Positions 19,842 through 30,781 of a stretch of DNA of 35,857 nt are shown piece by piece. The notes under the pieces are model-generated. The model was not told the origin of the DNA, made no database searches, and saw only the letters and a program-made list of their open reading frames with translations. The stretch covers positions 1 through 35,857 of the forward strand of contig NW_025955356.1 in assembly GCF_022376445.1 (NCBI RefSeq), in the 5' to 3' direction. Both the position numbers and the translations under genes were made by a program. The stretch is from Fomitopsis serialis (lineage: Eukaryota; Basidiomycota; Agaricomycetes; Polyporales; Fomitopsidaceae). Position 1 is the first letter of the stretch; each line of letters begins with the position of its first letter.

Positions 19842-21018
19842 ATGAGAGCAGTCGTATGTCCTCGTGCGCCCATCGCGCCCTCCGAGCTCGTCTACACGAC
19901 CGACCATCCAGAGCCGGCATCGAAGGAAGGCCATGTCCTGATCCGCGTTAAGGCGTACGGCCTGAACCGTTCGGAGCTCTTCACGAGGCAGGGCCACTCA
20001 CCTGGGATCCAGTTCCCGAGAGTGCTAGGTATCGAGTGCGTCGGTATTGTGAAGAATGCGGGGGGCGGCTCGAAGTGGAAGGAGGGTGATGTCGTCGCTG
20101 CGTGTATGGGTGGCATGGGCCGTCAGTTCGATGGTGGGTCTGTCCATGTTCTGCGTCCTGCGGATTACTGATATTGGGGATCGCTAGGTGGCTACGCGGA
20201 GTATGCCTTGATCCCACATACGTCCGTATCTCCCCCGATCAAGCTGCCGGAGCAGATGGGCTGGGCCGAGTTCGCAGCCATCCCAGAGACGTACCTCACA
20301 GGTGAGCATCCGTTCAAAGCATCCTGACGACCGGCTGTCTGACTCGGACAAGCCTGGGGCACGCTCAGCGAGTCGCTCAAGCTGCAGAGCACGGACACGC
20401 TGCTGATCCGCGGCGGCACGACGAGCGTCGGGCTCGCCTGCGCGGCGCTCGCGAAGTCGTCGCTCTTTGCACCGGACATCAAGCCGACCGTGGTCGCGAC
20501 GACGCGGAGCGCCGCCAAGAAGGCCGCGATGACAGCCGCGGGCGTGGACGTCGTCCTGGTCGACAGGGACAACTCGATATGCGCGCAGGTGAAGGCGGCG
20601 ACGGCGGGCAGGGGCGCGCAGAAGTGCGTCGAGCTCGTGGGCGGGACGACCCTCTCGGACTCGTGCAAGAGCCTTGCAGACGATGGCGTCGTCTCGATGA
20701 TCGGGTGCGTCTCGGGCGAGTGGACGGTGAAGGAGTTCGACCCGATGACGGCGCTGTCACCGTGGAAGGTGCGCTTGGTGATCATTATGTATGGAACACT
20801 GTCTGATGGAGCTTCTGCAGCGCCTCACTGTGTGCTCGTCACACCACCTTGATATCTCGAAAGCACCGCTGCAGTGGATCGTCGACGCGATCGCCTTTGG
20901 CGAGCTGAATTCGAGCGTGGACAAGGTGTTCAAGATGGAGGAGACGGCGAAGGCGCATGAGTACATGGAGGCGAACAAGGCCGCCGGGAAGGTTGTCTGT
21001 CTCGTCGACTCTGAGTAG
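19842..21018 (+). CDS. Zinc-independent MDR-superfamily oxidoreductase (quinone oxidoreductase-like)
   Basis: NAD(P)H-dependent reductase of the medium-chain family; the substrate is unknown. Exons: 19842-20133, 20188-20301, 20353-20768 and 20821-21018, 339 aa. The N-terminal GroES-like domain has VLIRVKAYGLNRSELFTRQG and FPRVLGIECVGIV, typical of quinone oxidoreductases, with no zinc-ligand set. The cofactor fold is LLIRGGTTSVGLACAALAK. The C-terminus has VDKVFKMEETAKAHEYME and GKVVCLV, the usual family ending. An in-frame ATG at 19803 would add 13 residues (MLRWLSSPSAPHK), a possible mitochondrial leader. The 19842 start has the better context (AAGATGA) and begins at the conserved MRAVV. 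The acceptor of exon 3 is AAG. Confidence 0.9.
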
Positions 21019-22250
21019 CTCCGCCCAAGCGTTCGACGTGCCGTGTTAACGAAGCCGACGGTTACTACGCATTGGCACGTACTGCATTCGATGTACTTAT
21101 AGGCAATCGTGACTCACGAGATGTAACAACACACAACAGCAACTGTGCATGCTGCGAACGTGCAGAATGAAAGACATCTACGTGCCCGTTCATGTGTCCG
21201 ATTTTGTTCCCTGTCATTGTCAGATTGCACATCGGTGCCTTCAACTGTACTCCGAGGGAAGCGCCGAGCGATCTGGGCGGCTATGTACGAATGCTGTCGC
21301 GCGACGCGAGCCTCGGTCCTCCCATGCCAGTTAACCTCTGCTTCCATGACAGTTTTCAACCCACACGCACATACGCACACAGTGGTGAGTACCACATACG
21401 AGCCTTGTACCGCGCAAGCATTTGGGCTCAGGCAAACAAAGCTGCGACCCAGTTCTCCTCGGAAAGCCTAGTAAGACTTACACAGGGTAGAAATGTTGCG
21501 CTGAAGTTTTTATGCCGCACAGTCCCTGCATCCTAGTAATGTGCCTGTCCACTACGATGTTTCCTATGAGTCACCGGCTTTCACGAGACGGCTGCACAAG
21601 CCGTCGGCCAAGGTAGGGCCGATCCTCGTTGCCTGCGTATAGGTTTCCTAGTGTATGAAGAGCAGCTGCGCCACGCTTTACATGCTTTACTCAACTGTTG
21701 CTAGCCTATTCGCACTCAGTGCTGCGGCTGTGCGCGCAGGTATATGCCGCCGACCTAGACTGCATCGTGTCGGTGAGTTGTATCCGCGTGGAATGTGTGC
21801 GCCGAGAAGGTGGATCGTGAGACGGTCATTGGATGGGCATCTCTATCTCCGTGCAGCGTGTCCGTAATCGGCGGTTCTTAGTTGTTATTAGTGGTCAAGT
21901 GAAGGACACATGAACTGCGTAATCTGTTTCTTATACAGTTTACTACAGGCAACAGAGCACTTTTGCGGCGAAGAAAACGACACAACTTCAAGTGCAGTCG
22001 GACACGAAATGCAGATGCGAACTCTATCGTGACGTGCAGCGCGAGTTACAGTAATCGGGAGGGAGCATACCGAGAATATCGCAGAACAGTGCACATGTCA
22101 GCGCTAGACATCCAGGTATGGACTTGCAGTGGACGTTGGTGGCCCATCTGACGTGGGATTCCCGTATCATCAAGGTATATGCTTCGCTCTCGCAGTCGAC
22201 CGCTATAAGGAGCAGCGTGTGTGCCTGCTGGCCAGCCGACTTTCCTCTTT
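21019..22250. other. Intergenic interval; possible signal-peptide exon near 21656
   Basis: About 1.2 kb with no supported gene. One frame at 21655-21738 starts MKSSCATLYMLYSTVAS and continues hydrophobic to AAAVRA before a GTATAT donor, as a secreted or membrane protein leader might. I cannot connect it to the membrane protein downstream. Nothing else is seen. Confidence 0.3.
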
Positions 22251-22351
22251 CATGTCTGCAGTTCCTCCTACCTTGCATTTCCCGCGCCCATTGGTGGTGT
22301 TCCTTCCCATGATATTTCCCTCCTTCACTGTTATTCGAGATCCTGTATGTG

Positions 22352-23474
22352 ATGTTGATTCCTCTCATCGTATTCAGATTTGCTTCCAGGGCTTCGCGTA
22401 CCATGGCCATCATCAATATCGTAGCGACGACTACGGAGCGGTGCGTGGACGGAATACAGTCATCTATCCTGCAACCGCTGAACGCGCGATGTCTTGACAG
22501 CGTCGTCAGCTTTGCTCTCCGCATGGCGGAGGCTAACAATCCGGCCCTTCGGACGACGAAGCTCTTCGTCGATTGGCTCCAGGGCGCATACATCGCGACG
22601 TTCATTTCCATAGGAAATGACATCGTGCACATCGGCCGCGCGTACCTCGTCAGTACGACGCTCGGCGCAGAGCCAGAAGATGTTGGCGATGACATCGCGG
22701 CTCCCGACGATAATGTGCAGGGTATGTGCACCATCCAGCGGACGTTAGGACTCGACTCGATGGAGCTAGAGCAGCCTTGTGGCAGCAGTGCCGTAGAGAC
22801 GAAGGCGCCTTCAAAGCAGGAAGAAGTGGACATTGCGAGCATAAGCATTCTTCCTGACGAACCTGGGAGGCGACGCCGCATCCGGGTTGTCTGCACTGCC
22901 ATAGCAATAATTCTCGCCGTCGGCGGGCTCACGGCGCCAGTGGAGAGCGCCATGTATTACACATCGATGACGGATCCATCCAAAGTGAAGCCTACCCAAC
23001 TGGTCAGGTACGTGCCCGCGTAGAACCTCCGCTTTTCTCGGTGGTCATTGAGAACCATGTCGTCAGAGTCATCGGAACAATCCTCGGGTTAATTGGCCTG
23101 CAGTCTATGAACATCTTCATGCTCCACGCTTGGATGACACGCCCAAGACGAGTGCAATCTCAGCGCATCCTTTACCTCTGTTGTATCTGTTGCATCCTTG
23201 TGAGTGACTCTCGGTAGGCATTGCACATTGCCTTACTGACTTCGCCTCACAGACGATCACTGCCGTGTACCGTCTCGCGGTTATGCCGAGCACGACCACC
23301 TCTTTGCTGCCCAGTGCCCCGGACCCGCTCAATGGCCCTATAGCCAAGGCTCTGTTTTACGTGTTCCACATCGTCCCGGAGTGGCTCGCGGCTGTTTTGG
23401 TGCTCTGTATCAATGTCAGAGTGGTCTATAACACCGGGTTCGGAGGCGACTTGCGTGTTAAAGACAAGATGTGA
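22352..23474 (+). CDS. Uncharacterised fungal multi-pass membrane protein (5' end unresolved)
   Basis: Exons: about 22352-23007, 23068-23199 and 23253-23474. Hydrophobic spans include VMLIPLIVFRFA, a span around FVDWLQGAYIATFISIG, VVCTAIAIILAVGGLTAP, VIGTILGLIGLQSMNIFML, ILYLCCICCILTITAVYR and WLAAVLVLCINVRVVY. A long acidic cytosolic loop (EDVGDDIAAPDDN through EVDIASISILPDE) separates the third and fourth segments. The end pattern AVYRLAVM, then AKALFYVFHIVPEWLA, then NTGF.GD matches a family of predicted seven-helix proteins that I recall from mushroom genomes. No function is known to me. Codons upstream of 22352 stay open and hydrophobic. An upstream ATG at 22252 (MSAVPPTLHFPRP) could supply a first helix, but it is in another frame with no clean intron. 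The true start is therefore unknown. Confidence 0.62.
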
Positions 23475-24344
23475 TTTGGGAGAAACGACGTGCTAGGTTA
23501 GAATGAACGAGTAGAGCGGAGGGCATTGATTGTACTTGCATCTTGGCTCGGACATGTCGTTTGTGGTGTATTATCAGGAACAGCCGGCTCTTAGACCACG
23601 CCTGCAGGACATCACACTGATGAAGGTAGCATAGCATGCAGCAAATACGCACATTCAACCTCCTGAATACTTCCACGAATGTGCATGTTTTTGCTGCCCA
23701 CTCAAGATCCGCATTGTGGCGTGAGTTGATCGTCAGATCGAGGCCGTCATCGGTCAATCTCCGAATTGAGGCAATCTCGCCCGATACCCTAGCTTTGATG
23801 CACTAGTGTCTAGTGCCAAAGGCCCGTACGCGGAAAATACCGGCAGCTTGCGTATCCTTGGGCAATGGGAGGTAAAAGTTGCGCTCTGACATGGGGCCAT
23901 ATATAATATGGGTATGCCGGCGTCGCCGGATCTTCTGTCGGAGACATGTCAGTAGTAGCACTGTTTACTCGAGCTGTTGCGAGAGATAGTGTGTCTGTTG
24001 AAGACCATGAGTCAATGTCTCTAGACAAGTGCACACTTGCGTATAGCAAAGTAGGCAATACGTGGGGACCGGTGTCTTCGGGACCAATCTCGCCGATGCA
24101 AGCTGCGACGCGTGAATATTTAAATGTTGAAGTAAAGAAGCACCGTGAGCGGTCCTAACAGGGGTTGAAAGAGTATACATGTGTACATGGATTCTTCTGA
24201 CTGGTAACAGTTACTTTATAAATGTACTGCATGCACAAGGCATGTAAGCATCACTCGTCTGGTTTGAACCAAGCCATCGACCACGCACCAGATCGCTTAT
24301 ACACTCCTTGCGCGCCAATAATCTGGAGCTTATGCAGACCAAGC
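23475..24344. other. Convergent intergenic interval
   Basis: About 870 bp between the 3' ends of the membrane protein gene (plus) and the SDR gene (minus). It is AT-richer than the surroundings. No coding signal, RNA gene or repeat is recognised. Confidence 0.4.
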
Positions 24345-25570
24345 TTAGTTGAAATCTACACCTCCGTCTATATTGATCGATTGGCCTTTCAGGAGTGATC
24401 AATAAGAGCCCGCTAAATCGACATGGTCGCGGGACTCACCTGTGATAAAGTACGCCTCGGGCTTAACCAGATATGACACAAGACTGGCAACAACCTCCGG
24501 GCCTGCAGCCGGGCCGTCCGGCGGAAGCCCACATACCTAAAATCGCATGTCACGTAAATCCGCACACGGGAACGTTCACTGTTATCACTCACCCACTTCG
24601 TGGCAGTACCATGACCACCACCCTTGGCTTCGTCAAGAGCGCCCATATCAGCTGATCGCACCGTCAGAAATGATCACAGAAAGCTTGGAATTGGCTTCAC
24701 TCATGGCGGTGAGGATGACACCAGGAGCGTACGTATTGACGGTGATCTTGTGAGGCGCGAGCTCGATAGCTGGGGGAGTGTGGGTGAGGTGTTATCATCG
24801 TTAGCAGATTCATTCCCAGCGTACCGAGACACTGCGTGAGACCTCTGATAGCGAACTTGGGCGCGACGTAAGCAGCGGCAGCAGGTCCACCTGCCCCATG
24901 ATCTGTGAGAAGCGATTGTCAGACTGAATTGAGGACATACCGCGTTTGCCAAGGATTGAACCAGCCCCTGTCAATGAAGGATTTAGCATATATAAACATC
25001 ATCCTCTACTGCGAAATCAGTGACGTACCAAGGATTCGTCCGCCGTTGCCTTGCTTGACCATCTGCTTCGCTGCGTACTTGTAGCAAAGCATAACTCCTC
25101 GAACGTTGATGGCCAAGGCGCGATCAAACTGTTTCACGTCGACTGTTCGCGGAATTAGAAAGTGAAGCTGTAATGAACAGACCTAGTACTCACGATCGAC
25201 GATCTCACTTATGATCGCGACAGCGGCGTTCGCTACCATCTAGTTATCGCGGATCAGCGTCGCATTCTCACCGCAATGTGGGCAATAGTGAACTCACTAC
25301 GTCGAGCCTACCAAGGACTTCGACCGTCTTCTCGACCATGGCTTTGACGGTGTCATCTTCGGAGACATCACCCAACACGGGCAGCGCTTTGCGTCCCTTG
25401 GCTTCAATCTCCTTCACCACAGAGTTCAAATTGTCGGCATTGCTCGGTATGTCGTTGACGGCGACATTGAAGCCGTCATCCGCGAGTTTGAGGGCGATCT
25501 CTCTGCCGATTCCTTGGGCAGCCCCGGTAATGAATGCGACGGTGAACGGAGTTGCCTGCCCTGGAGCCAT
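24345..25570 (-). CDS. Short-chain dehydrogenase/reductase (acetoin/diol reductase-like)
   Basis: NAD(P)-dependent classical SDR; the pattern is nearest to acetoin/diacetyl or 3-oxoacyl reductases. Nine exons: 25570-25298, 25239-25194, 25142-25029, 24967-24941, 24902-24825, 24769-24701, 24651-24593, 24536-24440 and 24385-24345. The phases are consistent and the length is 267 aa. AFITGAAQGIGREIALKLAD is the cofactor motif (TGxxxGIG). VANAAV replaces the usual NAG. INVRGVMLCYKYAAKQM has the catalytic Asn. The active-site Tyr and Lys are in YVAPK, followed by FAIRGLTQ and ITVNTYAPGV. The C-terminus is VASLVSYLVKPEAYFITGQ followed by SINIDGGVDFN. The start at 25570 precedes MAPGQATPFTVAFITG. One exon is only 27 nt. 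The region between SILGKR and YVAPK departs from the usual family sequence, so that exon boundary is less sure. Confidence 0.86.
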
Positions 25571-28500
25571 CGCTGAATGTATGGGGAAGACGGGTAGAAG
25601 AAGGCAGAGACGGAGGAATTCTCTGAGCCTACACCAATCTAGTTCGTGGGCCACCTCATTATATCATGGATCCTACCCGAGTCGCTGATTTTACTTTGAG
25701 ACCTTTCCCGAGTTTCAAACCCCGTCATCCATTGGTCACTCCTACGAAGGCCCATTCCTGGTTAGTACGTTTCTGCCGCGTAGCTGGCGATCAGTGCTGC
25801 TAGAAACATGCAGGACGTACATACCATCGCCAGATGGGCCACATGCGCGTGCTAGTGGGCAGTGAGAAAGAGCCCAGGCGGTACCCTAACGTGCTTCGCC
25901 GAGCAGAACGGCCGTCCTTACTAAGTACAGGGTTGCCTTATTGGGAAGCCACATCCCACGTGGCTGTGCACGTGTAGGCGTTGATCCCGTTGAATCCCGT
26001 TGAATTGGCAGCGCCACCGGTGCGCGGGTCAAGCAGCAACGTTCAGATCGACTGCAAGTTCACTGCAACAGTGAAGACTTTCGACAGCTGCGTGTGGCAT
26101 GCCCGCGGAGTAGAGCTCTGCCATACTTTTGTCTGAGCTAGTGCGTACAATCACTCTTCGCTGGTAGGAGAGAACGATCTGACGAAAGACTTCAATTCAG
26201 AGCCCAGATAATGGAAGATGTTTTACATACCCGTTCATCCCGCTGCGGTATGCAGCGGAGCATGGTAGACCGTAGGACAAGATGCTCGACTACAAGTCAA
26301 GAAAGGACACTTTGATCCTCGGGCTCGGCTTGACCTGCCATATACTCACTGCAAGACCGTAGTACCGCGCCCCTATGCAGCCGACGGAGCGTGCCGACTA
26401 CCCCACTGCAATAAGGCGTCGCGCGTGGTCTGTCTCAGAACACAAGTTTGACAATCTAGACGACGCATAGCGTACCCGTTCCTGTTGATCAAGGTCCGGC
26501 AGCCACTTCCCCCGAGTCGACGCCGTCGGTCAGGCCGGTCAGGGTCCGTTAGAGCCTGTGGCAACATGCAAGGACACGTCAAGGTCAGTCGAGCGCAACA
26601 AATAACGTGGGTATATGCGCACTTTCTATCGTGCGGCAGCTTGGACGGAGCTTGGACGCGACCGGCAACACGACCACCAAGCACGGCGCGGGTGCGACAT
26701 TTCGTCAGCAGCAGTTTGTCGGAGGGCGGCATGCTCGCTGCCGACTTATCGGTCCTTGCAGTAACGCTTGTCTATGATCACTAACGGATGGGCTTCCCGA
26801 CGACTCTGGTCTGGGTCGTGTCTGGAGAGATCTCAAGTCGCTGGATCCCGTGGATACGGCAATCGACCTGGGCTCTAGAATGCTACTCTCCACTCCACGG
26901 CAATGGACGGGACCGAGGTAACGACTCTAGTGAAACTTGTGGAGTTGTGATGAGTCCAGGAGGATCGAAACGTCGACCCGTCCGCTGTCTGCTCTGGCAT
27001 AGTCGGTGGGTGGCAATCGAACCCAGGCCGTCGCGAACAACCACTCACCATGGTGTCGTTGACCCACTAAGCAGGACACCTGACGTGGCCGTCTTACGGA
27101 CCACAAGGCGTGACACTCTGTCATCCGTCCTCCCGATACGATCAGCATCTACTGCGCAGAAGGGGCTCGCGTCTGGCCAATGTTGAACGGGAATACACGC
27201 CAAGATGACAGCTATGTGCGATACTTCTGTTCTCCGTACCTCTGCTTCGCCCCGCCAAGTCTCCTCGGAAGCCCTCTATCTGGCAAGCCGACCGGATGCT
27301 CACGATCACGCCTGGGATTATGCAAGCATTTTCGAGCATCGATGACGCTGCGTGAAGACAAGCTCCCGCTTTCACCGAGGATTGATGCTTACAATATGCG
27401 TGGAGGCATCACTTAGTGGCCATCTTTCCAACACGCTCAACTCCTTCGAAGATCTCCACAACGCTGCCGCCATTGCCTTCATCCCGCGCTGACTTGTCGA
27501 GGAATTGCGACGAAGACCTGTCAGGCGGAGCCTTTCCCGGTCTTCAGTCTTCATTCTGTCCCCAGGCCCGCGCTACCGTGTCTCCTTGCCACGCTGTGCA
27601 CGTCCCCGTGCCTGCTGAGTAACAAAGGAGTCTGCCTACCAAATCTTCTGGCAGACCACTTCCGGCTGCAACAGCCTTGTCGGCCACCCACTGCTGTCTT
27701 CCATGTGCCGGAAACCGTTTGCTCCCAGTCGCTCGTGACTTCTCTCCGATAGGCTCTATTTCTGCTGGACCTCTGCTCTTATTGGACAACGCGTGCTCGC
27801 GCGCCGGAGAAGTGCGGGAGGCTTACAAGGTTTGGTATGTCGTTCCGCGATTCGGACTCTGGACGCCTGTACCTCGGAGCGCCCATACTGGACAGTACAA
27901 ACCCGCTCTGCAGAGTATCCTCGTCTCCTCCACTCGCGCGCCATGCATTTCGTCTCTGCTGCATGCTTAGCAAACGCATGGACTAGGTCACGCTACTATC
28001 GGGCACTCGTTACGGGGCCGGCGACTCTCCTTTCTCATACCCTTGGGATTGTCCGTACTGGCAATGGCAAGCAGATTGCCGAAGACTCAAGATAATACCG
28101 TCCTGAACGCGACCTTCGCGCGCACAGAACGTATCCTGTTGACTCGATTTCAAATTGCGCTTGAATACCAGTACCTCGATGGCCGGCCGGCACTATCATA
28201 TTGTCGCTATTCTGGGTTCGCTGGTGGTCTCGAATACGCTTTGTGGCACACGATTGCCACAACCTTTCGGCCGCTACCGCTCTCTCGGGCTGTTCATAGC
28301 AAGATAGTTTGATGTCGTCCCTGCGCGCCGCGCGTTGGAGACCGGGTCGGTGCTGGCAGCGCATGTTTCACTCACTCGATGTGTGCAGCCACTACACACC
28401 GACTCGCCGCGGCCCAGGACATACGTCAATTTGCCATACTGCAGCAATAATCGATTTATTTGATGCCATCTTCGTCGCCGGGACATGTATCCACGCGCGG

Positions 28501-29358
28501 GTCCTGTCAGTATCTGTCAAAGCCCTCCCCGGTCCTCGCGACATCCTTGCGAATCGTCCGCGGGATGCAAGTGCCGCGTTGGACACATCGATGGCGTGTC
28601 TGCACATCAAGAATGCACTCTCTTCGTGTGTATTGCGCCGCTGCGAGAGCATGACTCGCGGCTTGTAGCGGGCTCTTATCCCTTCGAATTCATGCGACGC
28701 GGTCACTTGATGCAGCTCGATGGTCGATGATCCCACCCAAAAATCCAGAAACCGCTTGTGGTTCTCCATCCTGAACTTCGGCGAGCCCGTGGCCGGTGAG
28801 CGAGAACTTTGTGTTGGACCATGAGAACGAGATTGTCCCAGGTTGGTCCCAGGCTGTGAGTCGGCGCCCCGGCGGCTGTCTGCAGTTGGCCGGCGCCTGG
28901 GCCAAGCGCGACTTTGACCCACACCGTGACTACGGCCTCGTGTTGACAAAGCTCTGGTCGCTGCTCTGACTCGCTCTGCGCAGGCTCTTCGTTCCCAGTG
29001 CCCGCAATAGCCACCGCAGGACGGGCGAGTGACTGCTGAATGAGACAACAAGGTGACCGTCTCTGTCATGGCGAGGCTGATGATTTTGACGCTTGGGCGC
29101 GCGAGCACGGCCGATCTGGATGGCCACGCAGGGAGGCTTCTGCCTTCGCCTAGTTCCCCTCGTGGCCACTGCATCTCTCCGCCGCACGCCTATAAAGCCT
29201 TTGCTTTGCCCGTCATGCCAAACCCCGATCCCGGAGGCTACACCACTGCCACCCATCACTGTCGATCGGTCCTTGTCCTCGCCTGTCTCATATAAGGGCC
29301 CGAGTACCTGTGCAGACATTCCACCACCCAATTCTCTTACACTCTTGCACACTCTGTC
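25571..29358. other. 3.8-kb interval without a recognisable gene
   Basis: The longest empty stretch in the window. Many short frames are open on both strands, but none shows family motifs, consistent codon bias or a chain of plausible introns. A short direct repeat (ATCCCGTTGA twice, then a partial third) occurs near 25985. Some stretches around 27430-27830 look weakly coding in shifting frames, as if from a decayed or indel-damaged gene. No terminal repeats, reverse-transcriptase or transposase motifs were seen. Promoter elements for the gene at 29359 lie at its right end. Confidence 0.4.
29291..29296 (+). promoter_or_regulatory. TATA box upstream of the gene at 29359
   Basis: TATAAG, 68 bp before the ATG. 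A second candidate, TATAAAG, lies at 29191-29197. The spacing favours the nearer one. Confidence 0.45.
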
Positions 29359-29863
29359 ATGACTGCCGTAGCTTCCTCGTCCCAGTCTCTCTACGCGTCG
29401 CTGCCATCCGCGCCCTCGGCACTGCAGACATCATATGGCTCTACTAGCCACGCAGCGGCACCACCGCAATCAAAACGGTTTGCTTTCGCGCGAGTGCAAG
29501 GAACGGTCTGCCTCGTTCAAGGTGCGTCATACCATTCGTCTGTAGCTCTCTCTCGCTAAGGCTCTACGTTCAGTACCACATCCCCACCAGGGCTCCATGT
29601 CCTCCGCGCTGGTCCCCTCGGACGTGCACATATTCCGGCACGAGTTCATCACCCAATTCCGTTTCTCGCACTCCGCCGCGCTGCACCCCGCGGACCTGCA
29701 CATCCTGGAGCCAATCGACGAGGCCCATACGCTCTACGAGGAAGAGAAGGGCACCGTCTTCCTCGCGCGCGAGCTCATGACGCGCCTCCAGACGCTCACC
29801 GTCGACTCCCAGCGGGCGTTCCGACGACCTCGTGTGGCGGGGCAGATCTCGCGATCGCACTGA
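29359..29863 (+). CDS. Unknown protein, two exons, 3' end uncertain
   Basis: I do not recognise this protein. Exon 1 (29359-29521) encodes a Ser/Ala-rich start (MTAVASSSQSLYASLPSAPS) ending RFAFARVQGTVCLVQ. The intron 29522-29573 has a CTAAG branch and an acceptor GTTCAG. Exon 2 runs from 29574 to the stop at 29863. It has strong GC-ending codon bias through HIFRHEFITQFRFSHSAALH, LHILEPIDEAHTLYEEEKG and ARELMTRLQTLTVDSQRAF. After about 29820 the bias moves to another frame, which stays open for another 200 bases or more (ADLAIALTLGVALEGSRMA). The annotated stop may therefore reflect an indel or a missed intron. There are no membrane spans or known motifs. The gene converges on listerin. Confidence 0.5.
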
Positions 29864-30099
29864 CGCTGGGCGTCGCGCTAGAAGGCTCGAGGATGGCGTT
29901 GGCAATGGACGGCTTTGTAATTGCGGGGCGGCGGGACCCGAGTCAGACCTGGTGGCCTTGGCGAGGCTCGTCTTCCACCCATCGTCGTATCAGCGTTTCC
30001 GAACCGGGGCGGAGTGAAGAGTTTGACATGCTAGCGGATCACAGAGCTTGCTGCCGTGCCTTTGGCGGTGCATCCACAACCTTACCATACATCGCCGCA

Positions 30100-30781
30100 T
30101 CCGTGTGGTCGAACCCGTACCACCATCGTGTGTGTACTAATTAACTAGATTATATGGGTCTGTCATTTGCGCATTTGTAGTTTTAGTCAATCGTAGCATT
30201 AGGTGTTATCCATCCAAGCTGTTCTCCCGGAGGTGGCCTGTGCTGTGCTCGCGAGGCCGCTGCTGTTCATGGGCGATAAACGTCAGTCTGAACAATGTCG
30301 CAACTGAGGTGAGGACCGTCCGTAACAGGGCTCGTCAACAGCTCCGAGTACTGATGATGATCTGTTAGTTGCGCGTCTCCAGCAGTCAGTGAACCATCCG
30401 GGGATAGCCATCGCGTATGCGCACGGGAGACGGCTACATAGAAGCTACCATCGGCAAGCAGCACAAAGAACAATCGGAGCGAACACGTACAACCGCAGAT
30501 TCAGAAGTGTCCGAACTGCTCGTTCTCCATTACCATTTGGAGGTGCTTCGTCGGGCCATATGAACACACCAGCGCGCCAGCAGCCACCGGAGCGCTCAAA
30601 CTTCACTCAAGCGTGGAGACGCGCTGACGTGAAGTTTGCGTGAAGTGCATACGTAGAGCGGGAAGCAGCGACACGGACGCGTTATTACCGATAGCAGAGA
30701 ACCGAAAGAATTGCTTCTGAATACAGTACCGATATAGATACACTGTTTGTTTGTTGACTTCCCCCTTCTCTCCACGGCTCG
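30100..30781. other. Convergent intergenic interval before the listerin 3' end
   Basis: AT-richer sequence between the plus-strand unknown gene and the stop of listerin at 30782. No coding signal or RNA gene is recognised. Confidence 0.4.

Noticed and set aside
25979..26010. Short direct repeat (ATCCCGTTGA)
   Set aside because: Two and a half copies of ten bases with no further structure; not evidence of a mobile element.
27001..27060. tRNA-like B-box (GGTTCGATT on the minus strand) with an A-box-like stretch upstream
   Set aside because: The T-arm bases do not pair into a five-base stem, there is no anticodon arm, and the A-to-B spacing is too short. It is at most a tRNA-derived relic.
28392..29174. 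260-codon minus-strand open frame
   Set aside because: It has no domain, no codon bias and no splice structure, and its composition is Arg/Ser-rich as expected from chance GC-rich sequence.
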